Shown piece after piece: positions 35,588-43,958 of a stretch of 64,000 nt of DNA. Under the pieces are notes generated by a model. The model saw nothing but the letters and a program-made list of their open reading frames with translations, was not told the DNA's origin and did no database searches. Origin of the DNA: Litchfieldia salsa (GTDB lineage: Bacteria; Bacillota; Bacilli; Bacillales; Bacillaceae_L). Position numbers and translations under genes: made by a program. Within the stretch, counting starts at the first letter, position 1, and each line of letters starts with the position of its first letter. The stretch spans positions 132,216 to 196,215 of the forward strand of contig NZ_FNJU01000005.1 in assembly GCF_900104555.1 (NCBI RefSeq), written 5' to 3'.

Positions 35588-37060
35588 TTAATGACCAGAT
35601 AGTTTTGCTCCAGGTTTATCATAAACCGCTAAACGCTCTACTAATGTAGAACTCGGTTCGTTTAAACCAAGAATTGTTACATCTGTATTATGTTCACGGA
35701 ACTTAATGACAATTTTATCAATGGCTGCAACAGCTGAATCATCCCAAACATGTGCTTGTGTAAAATCAATTTCTACTTTTCTAGTATTCTCTGTAAAATC
35801 AAAACTGTTAACTAAATCAGTTACAGAAGCAAAAAACACTTGACCTTTTACACTATATAGACGTTTTTCAGAAGCTGAATCTAATACACTTGTTACGGAA
35901 ACTTTGGATATTTTGGCAACAAAGAATATTGCACTTAAAATAATACCAGCAAAAACCCCTTTTGATAAATCATGAGTCAATACAACTGTTAATACAGTAA
36001 CAACCATTACAATTGAATCTGTAAGAGGTGCTTTCACCACTAGTTTTAGAGAAGCCCAATCAAAAGTACCAATTGAAACCATAATCATGACTCCAACTAA
36101 TGCTGCCATTGGAATCTGAACAACTATATTTCCTAATACCAAAATCAAGAACATTAAGAATACACCAGCTACTAATGAAGAAAGTCGACCTCTCGCTCCG
36201 GATTTCACGTTAATTACAGCTTGCCCGATCATCGCACAACCTGCCATTCCTCCAAAGAAACCAGTCACAATATTTGCAATTCCTTGTCCACGACTTTCTT
36301 TATTTTTATCACTACCTGTATTTGTCATATCATCAACAATCGATGCAGTAAGCAATGACTCTAACAACCCAACTAATGCTAATGAGAGTGCATATGGGAA
36401 GATGATTGCCAATGTTTCAAAATTTAAAGGCACTGTTGGGATTGCAAAAAACGGTAATGCTTGAGTTAATTCTCCCATATCTCCAACAGTACGAACATCA
36501 CTACCAGTATAAATTGCAATGATTGAAATCACGATAATCGCTACTAGTGGAGATGGAATGATTTTAGTGAATCTAGGTAAGATATAAATAATCGCTAAAG
36601 CTCCAGCAACCATTGCATACATTTGCCAAGACTCTCCTATAAAGTGTGGAAGCTGTGCACTGAAAATCAAGATGGCTAGCGCATTAACAAAACCAACCAT
36701 AACTGTTCTAGGAATGAACTTCATATAACGGGCTAATTTAAACACACCAAAGATAATTTGTAGCACTCCTGTCAAAATAGTCGCTGCAAATAAGTATTGT
36801 AGTCCATGGTTGGCAACCAAGGTTGTCATGAGCAACGCCATTGCTCCTGTTGCTCCCGAAATCATTGCAGGTCTACCACCTACAAATGCAATCACAACTG
36901 CAATACAGAACGCAGCATAAAGACCAACCATTGGATCAACTCCAGCTATGATTGAAAATGCAATTGCCTCAGGAATTAGCGCAAGTGCAACAACAATCCC
37001 AGCAAGAATATCCCCCCTGATATTGCCAAACCACTCTTGTTTAATTGTCTGTAGATTCAA
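35588..37060 (-). CDS. SulP-family anion transporter with STAS domain
   Basis: This 490-aa protein has 10-12 hydrophobic segments ([22 protein letters not shown] at the start is the SulP signature region) and a C-terminal STAS domain (about 405-490, [20 protein letters not shown]). SulP proteins move sulfate, bicarbonate or other anions with Na+ or H+; the substrate is not decidable. The start is TTG with AAGGAGAG 10 bp ahead. An 8-bp hairpin (GACTTTCA/TGAAAGTC) lies about 30 bp before the start and might affect expression. The gene stands alone with a strong terminator. Confidence 0.9.
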   Translation of the reverse strand: MNLQTIKQEWFGNIRGDILAGIVVALALIPEAIAFSIIAGVDPMVGLYAAFCIAVVIAFVGGRPAMISGATGAMALLMTTLVANHGLQYLFAATILTGVLQIIFGVFKLARYMKFIPRTVMVGFVNALAILIFSAQLPHFIGESWQMYAMVAGALAIIYILPRFTKIIPSPLVAIIVISIIAIYTGSDVRTVGDMGELTQALPFFAIPTVPLNFETLAIIFPYALSLALVGLLESLLTASIVDDMTNTGSDKNKESRGQGIANIVTGFFGGMAGCAMIGQAVINVKSGARGRLSSLVAGVFLMFLILVLGNIVVQIPMAALVGVMIMVSIGTFDWASLKLVVKAPLTDSIVMVVTVLTVVLTHDLSKGVFAGIILSAIFFVAKISKVSVTSVLDSASEKRLYSVKGQVFFASVTDLVNSFDFTENTRKVEIDFTQAHVWDDSAVAAIDKIVIKFREHNTDVTILGLNEPSSTLVERLAVYDKPGAKLSGH

Positions 37061-37300
37061 AATGTCATCTCTCCTTATGTTTTATGATGACTTTCAACTC
37101 TCATGAAAGTCGGGTCCGTTTTTAACATAATGAATCTTATCACAACAATGAGTTTATTAAAACAGCGATGTAAGCGTTGTTAAATTATGATTTCTTAGAA
37201 ATACTATGTATTTCTTCTGTTTTCATATAAAGTTTAATAAAATGCATGATAATAAAATAAAGATTATTCATATTATATATTCAATTCTACTATTTAAATA

Positions 37301-37340
37301 AAAAACGCTAAAAACTCCTACTTAAATAGGGTTTTTAGCG
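37301..37340 (-). terminator. Terminator of the DJ-1/PfpI gene
   Basis: CGCTAAAAAC and GTTTTTAGCG pair around an imperfect stem and are followed by TTTTTTATTT on the minus strand. Confidence 0.8.
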
Positions 37341-37353
37341 CTAATACTCTACT

Positions 37354-37875
37354 CTATTTTGATAATACCTTAATAAACTCTCTCATATAGTCCGGTAAAT
37401 CAGGTGGGCGACGACTTGATATAAGGTGACCATCAACCACGACAGCTTCATCCAACCAGATTGCACCAGCATTAGTCATATCATCTTTAATTCCTGGTGT
37501 ACTTGTTACCTTTTTCCCTTCAAGAATTTTAGCTGAGATGAGTACCCAGCCTGCATGACAGATTTGCCCCACTGGTTTCTGTTGGTCATCCATGGTTTTT
37601 ACCATATGCAATACTTCTTCATACCTTCTTAATTTGTCAGGGGACCAACCACCCGGAACCAAAATCGCATCATAATCGTTTGGTTCTATCTCTTGGAAAG
37701 ATAGATCTGAAACAATAGGAACACCATATTTTCCTATGTACTGCTCTCCCTTTTTCTCACCAACAATATGTACTGTTGCGCCTTCTTCTCTCAGACGTAA
37801 TACTGGATACCAAAGTTCTAAATCTTCAAAGTCATCACTAACAAGTTGAATAATTTTTTTATTTTGTAGTTGCAA
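37354..37875 (-). CDS. DJ-1/PfpI-family protein (type 1 glutamine amidotransferase-like)
   Basis: This 173-aa protein has the PfpI fold: KIIQLVSDDFEDLELWYP at the start with the conserved acidic residue, and nucleophile C106 followed by H107 in GQICHAGW. B. subtilis YraA and YfkM are relatives, associated with aldehyde or general stress and described as possible deglycases. Length is normal. The start is TTG with ATAGGAGGATG ahead. It is a single gene. Protease, glyoxalase or deglycase activity cannot be separated by sequence. Confidence 0.88.
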   Translation of the reverse strand: MQLQNKKIIQLVSDDFEDLELWYPVLRLREEGATVHIVGEKKGEQYIGKYGVPIVSDLSFQEIEPNDYDAILVPGGWSPDKLRRYEEVLHMVKTMDDQQKPVGQICHAGWVLISAKILEGKKVTSTPGIKDDMTNAGAIWLDEAVVVDGHLISSRRPPDLPDYMREFIKVLSK

Positions 37876-37971
37876 GATTCATCCTCCTATCTTTTCTCTT
37901 CCTTATATTTTGTATGAAGAATTGCTTAATTGCAAATATCCGAGACTTTGATAAATAGCTTATTTTCCCAC

Positions 37972-38000
37972 TTGTGAAAAAAACATTATCATGGTATATT
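37972..38000 (+). promoter_or_regulatory. Promoter of the small-RNA candidate
   Basis: TTGTGA and TATATT are spaced exactly 17 bp apart, placing the start near 38007. Confidence 0.65.
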
Positions 38001-38006
38001 AATTAA

Positions 38007-38118
38007 GCGATGAGCTGAATTGTGTAAGTCGCTAGACACGCCTTTGGCAATGCGCTATGTGGAGTGCAGTCTAACGCCTCAATACGCAAGATGTCTCTTT
38101 TTAAGAGGCATCTTTTTT
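38007..38118 (+). ncRNA. Candidate small structured RNA, unidentified
   Basis: The stretch begins just after a sigma-A-like promoter and ends in a strong terminator (AAGATG/CATCTT outer and CTCTT/AAGAG inner stem, then TTTTTT). Inside, GCGA/TCGC and TAGAC/GTCTA can form nested stems, and the region is far richer in G and C than its surroundings. It contains no ORF of note. It lies 80 bp before the secreted HExxH gene, which has its own ribosome site, so it could be a leader with a terminator or an independent RNA. I compared it from memory with common Bacillus riboswitch classes and found no match. Confidence 0.55.
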
Positions 38119-38198
38119 ATTTTACATATTCTATGGAAATAGGATACTAATTATCTTTCATTATACTCATGATAGAATATCTGTAAGGATGTGAGAAT

Positions 38199-39197
38199 AT
38201 GAGTATCAAAAGAAAGGTTTCATCGATTCTAGTCATTCTATTATCTCTCCCCATTTTATTAAGTTTGGATTCTCCAGCATATGATTCAACCTATTATGCA
38301 AAGTTTAAATCACCTGAAAACATTATGTTCCTCAGCTATACAGAGAATTGGAATGAACAAAAACTTGAGCAACTTTACCATGAACTGATTAAAAATAAAC
38401 ATGGTGAAGAGATATTTCTTTTGCAAGAAGTACGTGTTATAGGTGAACCTAAATTCTCTGATTTACGAACAAGAGGCCAATATCACTCACTTACAAATAC
38501 CATTACCCTTTACCATGCTGATACATCTCTAGAAGCCTCTGAGTTGGCTGGAACTCTATCACATGAATATGGGCATCATTTTACTTATCATTATCTTAAA
38601 GAACATCATCTCCCAAACTCCACATGGGCAAAACTAAGAGGATTACAGGGAGAGCCTGTACGCTGGGACGCTTTCTGGAATTATTCCACTTCCCATCATA
38701 TGTGGTATCCACAGGAAATCATTGCAGATGATTATGTATTATTATATGGGGCAACTAAACCTGTCAAAATAGAGGACGTTTTTACAAACGAAGCCTTTTA
38801 CCGGAAGACAATCCATGACAATCAGGAAGTAGCAAATGTATTGGATAATACTGAACTTCATCGCTATTTAGAGGAGCAAACTGGAATTGCTGTGGATGAA
38901 GACCGATTGCTTAGTCTCCCGGAATTCATTAAATACAAAGAGAATGTTATTTCTTATAAAATCAGCCAGAAAGCGAATGTGGCATACAGACTTAATGTCA
39001 CATCTTTTAATAAAAATAATAAACAATATCATGAGTTTTTAATAATAACTGATGAGCACACACAAGATGTAATTAACTTTCCAATACCAGAGATGATCCT
39101 CTCTATGTCAAAAGCAGAAATCAATTTAGAAATCGTTGATTTAAATACATCTATAGGTTTCCAAACAAACCTTGAATATATTGTATTAACAGATTAA
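38199..39197 (+). CDS. Secreted or membrane-anchored HExxH metalloprotease-like protein
   Basis: This 332-aa protein has an N-terminal signal sequence or anchor (hydrophobic 8-23 after KRK). It has a zinc-protease motif HEYGHH (H122, E123, H126), and a likely third ligand Glu in QEIIADDYVLLYG (E173). The HExxH...ExxxD spacing of about 47 residues suggests a gluzincin-type enzyme. I do not recognise a named family. The extracellular C-terminal 120 residues are of unknown fold. The ATG has GGATGTGAG ahead. It is a single gene between a small-RNA candidate and a bidirectional terminator. Role could be cell-wall or peptide processing; this is not shown by context. Confidence 0.7.
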   Translation: MSIKRKVSSILVILLSLPILLSLDSPAYDSTYYAKFKSPENIMFLSYTENWNEQKLEQLYHELIKNKHGEEIFLLQEVRVIGEPKFSDLRTRGQYHSLTNTITLYHADTSLEASELAGTLSHEYGHHFTYHYLKEHHLPNSTWAKLRGLQGEPVRWDAFWNYSTSHHMWYPQEIIADDYVLLYGATKPVKIEDVFTNEAFYRKTIHDNQEVANVLDNTELHRYLEEQTGIAVDEDRLLSLPEFIKYKENVISYKISQKANVAYRLNVTSFNKNNKQYHEFLIITDEHTQDVINFPIPEMILSMSKAEINLEIVDLNTSIGFQTNLEYIVLTD

Positions 39198-39208
39198 CAA
39201 ACAAGGAT

Positions 39209-39249
39209 AGTCAGATCTCAGGTTTTTACTCTGTGATCTGACTTTTTTT
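39209..39249. terminator. Bidirectional terminator
   Basis: AGTCAGATC and GATCTGACT form a 9-bp stem with T-run TTTTTTT on the plus strand. It separates the convergent metalloprotease-like and ferredoxin genes. Confidence 0.85.
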
Positions 39250-39253
39250 CTAC

Positions 39254-39574
39254 CTATTCCTCAGGTCTTGGACCAGCATCTAAACCAGAGCTTTCTACTG
39301 TCATGATTGGCCGAACTGTTACATCGCCTTCAACCCGAACTTGACATGACAAGCGAAGATTATCTTCAATTCCTTTTTGAGCAAATGCATTTTTTTCAAT
39401 ATTGCTTAGATCTTCGAAATCACCCTCAAGCACTTCTACTCTACAGGAAGTACACTTTGCTTTACCACCACATCGATGAAGGACACTTATACCGTGGTCT
39501 TCTAAAGCAAGAACTAACTTCGTCCCCTTTTCTACTTCAAATGATTTCTCCCCTAAAACAGTAACTGTTGGCAT
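39254..39574 (-). CDS. 2Fe-2S ferredoxin
   Basis: This 106-aa plant-type ferredoxin has the cluster ligands C35, C41, C44 and C77 (CGGKAKCTSC spacing CX5CX2C...C). The N-terminal beta-grasp (TVTVLGEKSFEVEKGTKL) is complete, and the acidic tail is short. Such proteins deliver electrons to oxygenases or reductases; the redox partner is not encoded nearby. The ATG has GAGGAGG 10 bp ahead. It follows the Mhq-type dioxygenase gene on the same strand with an 85-bp gap, so co-transcription is possible, but dioxygenases of that family do not need a ferredoxin. Confidence 0.9.
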   Translation of the reverse strand: MPTVTVLGEKSFEVEKGTKLVLALEDHGISVLHRCGGKAKCTSCRVEVLEGDFEDLSNIEKNAFAQKGIEDNLRLSCQVRVEGDVTVRPIMTVESSGLDAGPRPEE

Positions 39575-39659
39575 CCGTACAAAACCTCCTCTTTACTATG
39601 AATCGATTACTTAATTATTGCCATACCCTTTATGTTATAATCACAAACGTTCAAAATTG

Positions 39660-40631
39660 TTACAGCTCCAAATCCAAGGGGCGGAGTTGTGCTTCAATTT
39701 GCTCCCGCTTTGGTTCAAGGAATGGCGGAAGAGCAAGTCTTTCTCCTAAGCTTTCCAATGGTTCATCTGCAGCAAAACCTGGTGTATCTGTCGATAATTC
39801 AAACAAAATATGGTTAGGTTCTCTAAAGTATAATGCTTTGAAATAATACCTCTCTACCTCTCCAGAATTCATTAATCCACTTTCTTGAATTCGCTTTGTC
39901 CAGTATTTAAATTCTTCTTCGTTTGGAATTCGAAATGCAACATGATGGATACTGCCTCTCCCTGGTCTTTCTTTTGGAAGGTCTGGTCTTGTTTCGAGGT
40001 GCACTTCTGCCCCTGCTCCACCTTCACCTGTTGCAAACACTTCAATAGCCGGAAAGTCACCGGCTAGTGATGGATATGATCCAACATGCCTAAAGCCCAT
40101 CACATCAGTTAATACTTTAATTGTTGGTTCTGCAGCCGTGACAGTTAACATAACTGGCCCTAAACCAATGATTGCATGTTCTACTGGTATATCTGTCTTG
40201 TCCCAAGGTACTCCTGCAGCTACACCTTCTTCTCCATTATCGGCAACAAGGATCACATTCGTACCATCGTAATCTCGGAAAGCTAATGTGTCTCGATTCG
40301 CTCTTTTCATAATGTCCTCATGAGCAATGTTCAATCGTTCCAAGCGCTCAACCCAATAGTGAAGCGAGTCTGTACTTTTTACTCTCAGAGATGTTGAAGA
40401 AATACTTCTAACACCAGGGTAAGTCCTTCCTAGGCTTGGCATATCAAAGAAAGTAATTTCAGAACCCGGGTTTCCTTCTGCATCTCCATAAAATAGGTGA
40501 TAAGAGCTTGTATTATCCTGATTTACGGTTTTCTTAACTAGCCTCATACCTAGTACTTTTGTATAAAATTCAAAGTTTTTCTCTGCATTTCCAGTTAATA
40601 TTGAAACATGATGTAAACCCAATAATTTCAT
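39660..40631 (-). CDS. Ring-cleaving dioxygenase, MhqO/MhqA-like (two VOC domains), paralogue 2
   Basis: This 323-aa tandem VOC protein has GLHHVSILTGNAEKN and YTKVLGMRLVKKTVNQDN in the first domain and GSIHHVAFRIPNEEE in the second. It is clearly a paralogue of the gene at 21.3-22.3 kb. An ATG three codons earlier lies too close to the AAGG ribosome site; the one used has AAGGA 8 bp ahead. An MhqR operator lies about 95 bp upstream. The role inferred from family and operator is removal of quinone or catechol-type electrophiles. Confidence 0.87.
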   Translation of the reverse strand: MKLLGLHHVSILTGNAEKNFEFYTKVLGMRLVKKTVNQDNTSSYHLFYGDAEGNPGSEITFFDMPSLGRTYPGVRSISSTSLRVKSTDSLHYWVERLERLNIAHEDIMKRANRDTLAFRDYDGTNVILVADNGEEGVAAGVPWDKTDIPVEHAIIGLGPVMLTVTAAEPTIKVLTDVMGFRHVGSYPSLAGDFPAIEVFATGEGGAGAEVHLETRPDLPKERPGRGSIHHVAFRIPNEEEFKYWTKRIQESGLMNSGEVERYYFKALYFREPNHILFELSTDTPGFAADEPLESLGERLALPPFLEPKREQIEAQLRPLDLEL

Positions 40632-40724
40632 ATCTACCATCCTTTTTTTCGTATTTTCTTAGTCTACCCTGAAATTATCTAGATTTTCAATTTCAGTCGT
40701 CGTAAAGCTGTAAATGATAAAAAA

Positions 40725-40742
40725 TATCTCGAATTCAAGATA
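40725..40742. promoter_or_regulatory. MhqR operator
   Basis: TATCTCGAATTCAAGATA matches the MhqR palindrome at 17 of 18 positions and lies upstream of the second Mhq-type dioxygenase gene. Confidence 0.85.
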
Positions 40743-40902
40743 ATAGTAAAAGATAGGAATTCTTTTGTCAATAAAATGAAATTATGGATTGGTTTAAATA
40801 ATGAGTGTATGTGATAACTGTATTTTCATTATACTTTAAGGTATAATTTTCAAGTACTTCCACGCATATGAGGAAAATCCAACTACTCAGGTGGTGTTTT
40901 TA

Positions 40903-41610
40903 TTGAGGATAAATAAATTTATTAGTGAAACAGGAATCTGTTCCAGACGAGAGGCCGATAAATGGGTCGCTGCGAAAAGGGTCACGATTAACGGCATACT
41001 TGCAGAACCTGGAAGTCAAGCCGAACCTGATGATGATGTTAGAGTCGATGGGAAACCAATTAAGTCAAAACCAAATCTAGTCTATATTGCTTTAAACAAA
41101 CCTGTAGGTATCACTTCCACTACAGAGCGTCATATTCAAGGAAATATTGTTGACTTTGTTAATCATCCACTTCGGATATTTCCGATTGGGCGACTTGACA
41201 AAGATTCTGACGGACTAATTTTATTAACAAATGATGGAGACATTGTGAATCCGGTTCTCCGTTCAGAAGGAAAGCACGAAAAGGAATATAAAGTAACAGT
41301 GGACAAGCCCATCACACCTCACTTTTTAAAGAGAATGTCAGAAGGTGTTGAAATTCTCGACCAAGTTACTCTTCCTTGTAAGGTTCATAAAGAGTCAAGA
41401 TATGTGTTTCGAATTATTTTAACTCAAGGTTTGAATAGGCAAATACGACGGATGTGCTCTGAATTAGGTTATAATGTCCGCAAACTACAACGCATTCGAA
41501 TCATGAATATTCACTTGGATTCTCTTCAAACCGGAAAATGGAGAGACTTAACAGAGGCTGAGTTAAAGCAACTTTTTAGAAGTTTAAATTATGAGCCTAA
41601 TCGAAATTAG
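40903..41610 (+). CDS. rluF: 23S rRNA pseudouridine synthase, RluF-like
   Basis: This 235-aa protein has an N-terminal S4 RNA-binding domain (about 1-50, [20 protein letters not shown]) and the RsuA/RluB-type synthase domain. D99 in [17 protein letters not shown] is catalytic, and [15 protein letters not shown] is the family signature near the end. RluF makes pseudouridine at position 2604 of 23S rRNA in E. coli; related RsuA-like enzymes act at other sites, so the target is inferred. A GTG at 40891 is in frame, but the TTG here gives the usual MRINKF start with AGGTGGT ahead. It stands alone. Confidence 0.85.
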   Translation: MRINKFISETGICSRREADKWVAAKRVTINGILAEPGSQAEPDDDVRVDGKPIKSKPNLVYIALNKPVGITSTTERHIQGNIVDFVNHPLRIFPIGRLDKDSDGLILLTNDGDIVNPVLRSEGKHEKEYKVTVDKPITPHFLKRMSEGVEILDQVTLPCKVHKESRYVFRIILTQGLNRQIRRMCSELGYNVRKLQRIRIMNIHLDSLQTGKWRDLTEAELKQLFRSLNYEPNRN

Positions 41611-41626
41611 TATTAAAGTTTTTTAG

Positions 41627-41699
41627 AGGCTGTTTTCGTAAGCTTTGTTGCTTTTAAAGTTTTTTTATCTAGAACAACAAACTTTGAGAAAACAGCCTT
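41627..41699. repeat. MITE-like repeat, family A, copy 5 (ends only)
   Basis: AGGCTGTTTTC and GAAAACAGCCT flank about 50 bp. The sequence contains the terminal segments of the full element (TTGTTGCTTT; AACAACAAACTTTGA) but none of the palindromic core, so it is a solo or deleted derivative. Confidence 0.8.
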
Positions 41700-41712
41700 A
41701 ACTTTAAACCAA

Positions 41713-42324
41713 TTACTTACTCCCATTCTTTATATATTCAGCGATGGTTACTGTGCGTTTTGCTTGATGTTTAACAGCAGCTTTAACATCTTCAACCATT
41801 TCGCCTTCTTGACTAACAGTTACACTTGTACCGTATGGGTTCCCACCTGCAGAATACGTAACCGGGTCAGTATAACCGGGAGGAGCAATAATTGAACCCC
41901 AATGATAAAACGTGTTATAGAGTGACAATAGTGTTGCCTCTTGGCCACCATGAGGGTTACTAGCAGAGCTCATTGCACTTACAACCTTATTAACTAGCTT
42001 TCCATTAGACCACAACCCACCTGTCGTATCTAAAAATTGCTTCATTTGCGCTGGCATATTACCAAAACGTGTTGGTACACTAAAAACAATTCCGTCCGCC
42101 CACTCTAGGTCTTCGAGACTCACTTCTGGTACGTTTTGTGTTGCTTCAACGTGTGCCTTCCATGCTGGATTAGAATCAATGGCAGCTTGGGGAGCGAGTT
42201 CTGGTACCTTCAAGACCTTTACTTCTGCCCCAATCTCTTTGGCACCTTCTTCAGCCCATTTTGATAATTGATAATTGGTTCCTGTAGAACTGTAATAAAT
42301 AACAGCTAATTTTACATTTGTCAT
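41713..42324 (-). CDS. wrbA: NAD(P)H:quinone oxidoreductase, WrbA type IV
   Basis: This 203-aa flavodoxin-fold protein starts LAVIYYSSTGTNYQLSKWAEEG, the FMN-phosphate loop, and has WADGIVFSVPTRFGNMPAQMKQFLD and NPHGGQEATLLSLYNTFYHWG, both WrbA signatures. WrbA reduces quinones by two electrons and protects against electrophiles. Family length is about 200 aa, as here. The ATG has AAGGAGTAGC. It lies beside the second MhqR-type dioxygenase region, but it has no visible MhqR operator of its own. Confidence 0.92.
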   Translation of the reverse strand: MTNVKLAVIYYSSTGTNYQLSKWAEEGAKEIGAEVKVLKVPELAPQAAIDSNPAWKAHVEATQNVPEVSLEDLEWADGIVFSVPTRFGNMPAQMKQFLDTTGGLWSNGKLVNKVVSAMSSASNPHGGQEATLLSLYNTFYHWGSIIAPPGYTDPVTYSAGGNPYGTSVTVSQEGEMVEDVKAAVKHQAKRTVTIAEYIKNGSK

Positions 42325-42384
42325 GATTAGCTACTCCTTTCCCTAAATACACTTACAATTTACCCTGCCTATTTATTCTTGAAA

Positions 42385-42416
42385 CAAAAAAAGATTGCTG
42401 CGCGCAATCTTTTTTC
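42385..42416 (-). terminator. Terminator of the SpoIID/LytB gene
   Basis: AAAAAGATTGC and GCAATCTTTTTT form a compact stem with T-run on the minus strand. Confidence 0.85.
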
Positions 42417-42424
42417 TCATAATC

Positions 42425-43699
42425 CTACTTGCTTATCTTACTCATGTTAGTAATTTCGGTTTGTGGAAAGTAAAACTGAAGAATTTCTTTATAGTTCTTT
42501 CCTTGGTCCCCCATAATACTCGCCCCCCATTGACTCATCCCAACACCATGTCCATATCCTCTTCCATTCATGGTATAAAGATCCTCATTGTAGGTTAGGG
42601 AATCAATCAAATAACTTCTAAATACATCTCCCCCGATTAGTGGACGAATTTTATTAATATTTGTATTCTTCAGCTCAAGCTGTTCGTACATAATAGTACC
42701 ATCAAATAGTTGGTGAAGAAATGAAACAGTCATTGAACCTTCTTCGGTTCTTCCAGACTCATTTCTTTTTTTAGAGATTTCAAACTCTGGTATAGACAAA
42801 ATTTTAATTTCTCCTAGATAGCCTTTTTGTCTAAGTGATTTTTTCATATTTGTAGCTATTCTCTCATCCATCTCAGTGAGACTATCCCATGCATCTGATT
42901 GATCCCAATCAATGTTTTCAATCGCTAACTGTTCTCGGTGAAAGCTAAATTCCCATGGATGAATGGGATCATATTTATCCTCTTTAATTGGATAGATAGA
43001 AATTGAATCCCCACCCCATACATTTGAATTATTTTCCGTCATCCCACCATTGCTGGCAGAATAAAACGCAGTAATAGGAGTTCCATTATGCGTAATGATC
43101 TCTCCCTTTGTCTCTTCTACAGCTTTAGTTGTTTCTGGATTCCAGGTGAATCCCCCATATACTTGATATTGAATTGTATCGTTCATCTCTTTTTCTTTTT
43201 GTGTAAAAGCATAAGTTCTTGCAGCAAGTGCCTGTGCTTTTAATGTCTCAAGATTCCAAGAAGGGAAAACTTCAAAAGGAACAACACCTTTTAAATAGTC
43301 TTCAAGTGGAAGCTGATTAACAGGGCGAATATATTTTTGCTTCTCTTCGGTAAATTCAATTACCCCTAAGTGGGGTTGACCATTTATCTCTATATAATGA
43401 TTAGTATCATATATTGATGGTATTAGCATAAATGCCCCATCAATCTTTTGCTCATCACTATTACTTATTAAATAGAAGCTGCCACTTCTTTTCACCCTTA
43501 ATTTATATGTCACTCCTTCTTTTAATTGTATGCTTGGATCAAGAGTTAAATAGTCTCCATGTAGCTTGATTTTGACCTCACTTGTATTTCCTATATCCTT
43601 AACTAGTTTTACAGTTACCATTTCTTCGGCTTGGGCTTCATATGGCACTGACAAAATGATTAATAAACTAAATAATGCAATTAAATATCTCATATGCAT
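42425..43699 (-). CDS. SpoIID/LytB-domain protein
   Basis: This 424-aa exported protein has a signal peptide (about 1-24, cleavage near AQA) and an N-terminal region of about 100 residues. The SpoIID/LytB domain follows, with LKGVVPFEVFPSWNLETLKAQALAARTYA and a late GRGYGHGVGMSQWGA. SpoIID is a lytic transglycosylase needed for engulfment; true SpoIID is about 340 aa, so this longer protein may be a related wall hydrolase or amidase enhancer. No spoIID neighbours are present. No convincing ribosome site precedes either ATG (43699 or 43693). Confidence 0.82.
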   Translation of the reverse strand: MHMRYLIALFSLLIILSVPYEAQAEEMVTVKLVKDIGNTSEVKIKLHGDYLTLDPSIQLKEGVTYKLRVKRSGSFYLISNSDEQKIDGAFMLIPSIYDTNHYIEINGQPHLGVIEFTEEKQKYIRPVNQLPLEDYLKGVVPFEVFPSWNLETLKAQALAARTYAFTQKEKEMNDTIQYQVYGGFTWNPETTKAVEETKGEIITHNGTPITAFYSASNGGMTENNSNVWGGDSISIYPIKEDKYDPIHPWEFSFHREQLAIENIDWDQSDAWDSLTEMDERIATNMKKSLRQKGYLGEIKILSIPEFEISKKRNESGRTEEGSMTVSFLHQLFDGTIMYEQLELKNTNINKIRPLIGGDVFRSYLIDSLTYNEDLYTMNGRGYGHGVGMSQWGASIMGDQGKNYKEILQFYFPQTEITNMSKISK

Positions 43700-43761
43700 A
43701 GTTTGCTCAACATGAAATGATAATATAATAAAACCAACTGTATTATTAAGTAGTTGGCTTA

Positions 43762-43958
43762 ATGAAAGACTTTTTCCACTTACTCAGCTAAATTTTGTCT
43801 TTCATCCACCTTATGAAAGACTTTTTCCACTTACTCAGCTGTATTTTGTCTTTCATCCACCTTATGAAAGACTTTTTCCACTTACTCAGCTGTATTTTGT
43901 CTTTCATCCACCTTATGAAAGACTTTTTCCACCTGTTCATCCACATTTTGTCTTTCAT
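43762..43958. repeat. 51-bp tandem repeat array 3 (four units)
   Basis: Units start at 43762, 43813, 43864 and 43915, exactly 51 bp apart. Each begins ATGAAAGAC and ends GTCTTTCAT, the same arms as array 1, but the loop differs (CACTTACTCAGCTGTAT). The last units overlap the 3' end of the histidine kinase coding region. Confidence 0.95.
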
